Shown here piece by piece: positions 62,205 through 64,000 of a stretch of DNA of 64,000 bases; positions within the stretch are counted from its first letter, which is position 1, and the number at the start of each line of letters is the position of its first letter. This DNA comes from CAZOLI01 sp964580675 (lineage in GTDB: Bacteria; Planctomycetota; MHYJ01; CAYXQY01). Below the pieces are notes generated by a model. The model was not told the origin of the DNA. It did no database searches and saw only the letters and a list, made by a program, of their open reading frames with translations. The position numbers were made by a program, and so were the translations under genes. The stretch lies in assembly GCA_964580675.1 (NCBI GenBank), contig CAZOLI010000010.1:1-64000 (forward strand), in the 5' to 3' direction.

Positions 62205-63401
62205 TTATTCCTCGTTTTTCTCGATCAGGATCCAGGTTCCTTTTTTCAGGTCCTTTGGATTCTCAATTCGATCTTTGTTGTCTTCGTAAATGTCGCGCCA
62301 TTTCGTGCCGGTGCCGTAATAGGTCTCCGATATGTCCCATAGCCTCTCGCCTTTTTTGACCCGGTGCCACTCCTCGTTCGGTCCTGCTTCCCGAGGGGGA
62401 CCTTCAACGTCACGTTCCTCATCACCGTCCTCCTGTGAGGAACCGGTGAGCTCACTTTTATCGGGGGTATTTATCACCATGCCGGGTTTGAGGTTGGCGG
62501 GGGGGACCTCATTCAACTCCCGTAATTTGCCGGCAAGTTGGCCCTCCCCGTAGATTTCCTTGGCAATTTTCCAGTAATTGTCCCCCTTCTTTACGATGTA
62601 TTCGTTCGGTCCTGTGGATTGTGGCGCACTGGCCGCGCTTTTGCCGGAATCCCCACCGGATTCGGCTCCCGCAGGAGCCGGGATATCAATGTTCATGCCC
62701 TCTTTCAGGTCTTCGGGTTTTACGTTTGGATTGGCCTGTTTAATTTTTTTCCAGTCTTTTCCGCTTCCGTAGAACCTCTTGGCCAGAAGCCAGTAATTGT
62801 CGTTTTTCTTCACCGTGTATGATTTTGGCCATTTTTCCCGTGAGGTTTGGTCATCAGTTTCGTCTTCCATCTGATCGGTGGATTCCTGTTCGCTCTCCTG
62901 TCCGCTTTCCTGTTCCGTGACCTCGTCCGGCAGGTCCACATCCGTCCCGGAGGATTCATCGGGCGATTCCCCGGATGTTTCCTCGTCCCCGTTATCTCTT
63001 TTCTCAGGGGATTCGTACTCCGGTGCCCCGTTTCCCTCTTCGCTGACCGGATTTTGGAATTCTCCTATGTCATCATCTGCCGCCGGAAGGTCCTCCAGTA
63101 TGTCTTCCGTGTCTCCGTCTTCCGACGAATCTGTTTGTTCTTCTTCTGCATCATTTGATCCGTTTCCGTCTTCCGAACTCCAGGGAACGTCCTCCAGTAC
63201 AGAGGAGTCCCCACCGTTGGATTCGTTTTCATCATTGGCATCACTGGCGTTCACGTCGAGTTCATCCGTGGTTTCCTGTACGGTCTCCGGATTTGTGTTA
63301 TCGCCGTCGGCCGAGGGACGAAAGAAACTATCGTATACAATAAGGCCGATCACACCGGTGACCAATCCGACGAGAATGGCAACTTTTGCTTTTGTGGACA
63401 T
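62205..63401 (-). CDS. membrane-anchored triple-LysM protein
   Basis: A 398-residue protein: an N-terminal membrane helix (about 7-27), a very acidic disordered region (about 30-190, repeated E/D/S/G) and three LysM domains beginning SYTVKKNDNYWLLAKRFYG (near 195), EYIVKKGDNYWKIAKEIYG (near 270) and WHRVKKGERLWDISETYYG (near 343). LysM domains bind peptidoglycan GlcNAc. The acidic stretch could span the periplasm and place the LysM set on the wall. It converges with the HtrA-like gene. No enzyme domain is present. Confidence 0.9.
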   Translation of the reverse strand: MSTKAKVAILVGLVTGVIGLIVYDSFFRPSADGDNTNPETVQETTDELDVNASDANDENESNGGDSSVLEDVPWSSEDGNGSNDAEEEQTDSSEDGDTEDILEDLPAADDDIGEFQNPVSEEGNGAPEYESPEKRDNGDEETSGESPDESSGTDVDLPDEVTEQESGQESEQESTDQMEDETDDQTSREKWPKSYTVKKNDNYWLLAKRFYGSGKDWKKIKQANPNVKPEDLKEGMNIDIPAPAGAESGGDSGKSAASAPQSTGPNEYIVKKGDNYWKIAKEIYGEGQLAGKLRELNEVPPANLKPGMVINTPDKSELTGSSQEDGDEERDVEGPPREAGPNEEWHRVKKGERLWDISETYYGTGTKWRDIYEDNKDRIENPKDLKKGTWILIEKNEE

Positions 63402-63558
63402 GACGGGTTTCGGGGGTTTAAGAGTTCCGGTTTATCGTTAATAGTTCCTTCTTTCGATATCGTTCAGGAAAAGTCGGCGGAGGATCGTCGAGCCAGATCC
63501 GATAAGCAATAATGTGCAATTCCACCGTTTTTACATATCGGAGAAATATCCTGTACGG

Positions 63559-63586
63559 TTGATACAATATGATTTTCCATTATAAC
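63559..63586 (+). promoter_or_regulatory. possible promoter for the MFS gene
   Basis: TTGATA (63559-63564), 16-base spacer, TATAAC (63581-63586). The leader before the ATG would be about 140 bases. Confidence 0.35.
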
Positions 63587-63587
63587 A
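63579..63587 (-). promoter_or_regulatory. extended -10 promoter for the LysM gene
   Basis: Minus-strand TGTTATAAT: consensus TATAAT preceded by TG with one base between. No good -35 is seen at 16-18 bases. The leader to the start at 63401 would be about 170 bases. Confidence 0.35.
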
Positions 63588-63733
63588 TAACGACGCAATA
63601 TTTTTGAGGTTGAGAAAGGGTCAATATTCAAATTGATCCGGACGCCAGGTGGTTCGGCCGCGGCACATCAACTGTTTTTCGATATTTTGAATTGTGATTG
63701 TTGGTGGGATCACTACCGGTCCCGACGGGTCTC

Positions 63734-64000
63734 ATGAAACGGTGGTTGCAGAACCGATACGTAATTCTGGCCCTTCTTACCCTGTTAAATTTATTGAACT
63801 ACGTGGATCGGTACGTGCCGTCCGGCGCGCTCGAATACATCGGGGACGATCTGGTGTTGAACAACTTTGAGAAGGGGATTATCCAGTTTGCCTTTCTAAT
63901 TCCTTATACGCTTATAGCACCCATTACCGGTTTGTTCGGCGACCGTGTCGCTCGCCGGAAGTTGATTGGTTACAGCGGCATACTCTGGAGCATAGCGACC
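63734..64000 (+). CDS. MFS transporter, N-terminal part (cut by window end)
   Basis: ATG at 63734 opens a frame of 89 codons to the window end. It reads as an MFS start: MKRWLQNRYVILALLTLLNLLNYVDRYVPS, then GIIQFAFLIPYTLIAPITGLFGDRVARRKLIG, where GDRVARRK is the loop 2-3 motif A (GxLxDRxGRR). The LNYVDRY start is typical of Spinster-like and organic-anion transporters. Substrate and C-terminus cannot be seen. Confidence 0.85.
   Translation, partial: MKRWLQNRYVILALLTLLNLLNYVDRYVPSGALEYIGDDLVLNNFEKGIIQFAFLIPYTLIAPITGLFGDRVARRKLIGYSGILWSIAT

Larger units (their letters stand above)
63402..63733. other. 332-base divergent intergenic region with overlapping promoters
   Basis: AT-rich region between the LysM gene and the MFS gene. 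It holds the -10 boxes of two divergent promoters that overlap around 63579-63587. No open frame in it is convincing. Confidence 0.55.

Overview
The window looks like a chromosomal segment of a Gram-negative, respiring bacterium, most likely an uncultured member of the Planctomycetota or wider PVC group. This placement is an inference. It rests on an outer membrane and LPS apparatus (lptF/lptG homologues, Lnt, lipoproteins), a b6-type quinol:cytochrome c complex with a giant multihaem subunit, several HEAT-repeat proteins of unknown role, a partial gene with an LGY..(V)xGRWV element that I associate with planctomycete proteins, actinobacterial/planctomycete-like LeuB, and a small histone-fold protein. 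No phage, insertion sequence, CRISPR array, tRNA or rRNA gene was recognised. The only clear decay is one dicarboxylate-symporter pseudogene.

Layout. 1-7 kb: a 5'-truncated HEAT-type gene converges on a minus-strand block of recG, a DUF1858 protein, a large HEAT protein and coaD. 7-8.7 kb: hutU alone on the plus strand. 8.7-20.5 kb (minus): an O-antigen-ligase-like TPR protein with a WecA/TagO-like transferase, an asymmetric ABC exporter pair, mreB, two small membrane or coiled-coil genes and lnt. 20.9-26.5 kb (plus): a 58-residue histone-fold protein behind a long structured leader, then a LolA-like lipoprotein, a phosphoesterase, tdh, a bisphosphate nucleotidase and a HAD phosphatase. 26.5-43 kb (minus): an NtrC-type regulator, aspS, a MacB-like ABC system, a receiver protein, an HD-GYP protein and rtcB. 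After these come a probable 6S-like RNA with its own promoter and terminator, lptG/lptF, a Nudix gene, a PilZ gene, a SpoIID-like gene and a metallo-beta-lactamase-fold gene.

43-50.6 kb: hyuA-type hydantoinase (plus), then bacilliredoxin, leuB and a second asymmetric ABC exporter pair (minus). 51-59.2 kb (plus): the most coherent operon in the window. It encodes a HEAT membrane protein coupled to a Rieske protein, cytochrome b6-like and subunit IV-like proteins, an 1110-residue coiled-coil multihaem cytochrome c and a blue-copper lipoprotein, and it ends in a textbook terminator. 59.3-64 kb: the symporter pseudogene, two secreted proteins (one a probable non-catalytic HtrA-like fold), a triple-LysM membrane protein and the start of an MFS transporter.

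How the genes fit together. The bc-type operon would carry electrons from menaquinol through Rieske, b haems and the multihaem cytochrome to periplasmic acceptors, possibly the copper lipoprotein. Envelope assembly is spread over wecA-like, O-ligase-like, mreB, lnt, lptFG, spoIID-like and LysM genes. Signalling is represented by HD-GYP, PilZ, receiver and NtrC proteins. The items most worth following are the histone-fold gene with its leader, the 6S-like RNA, and the unusual features of the bc complex: loss of the PEWY glutamate, a CX3CH haem site, and the coupled HEAT protein.
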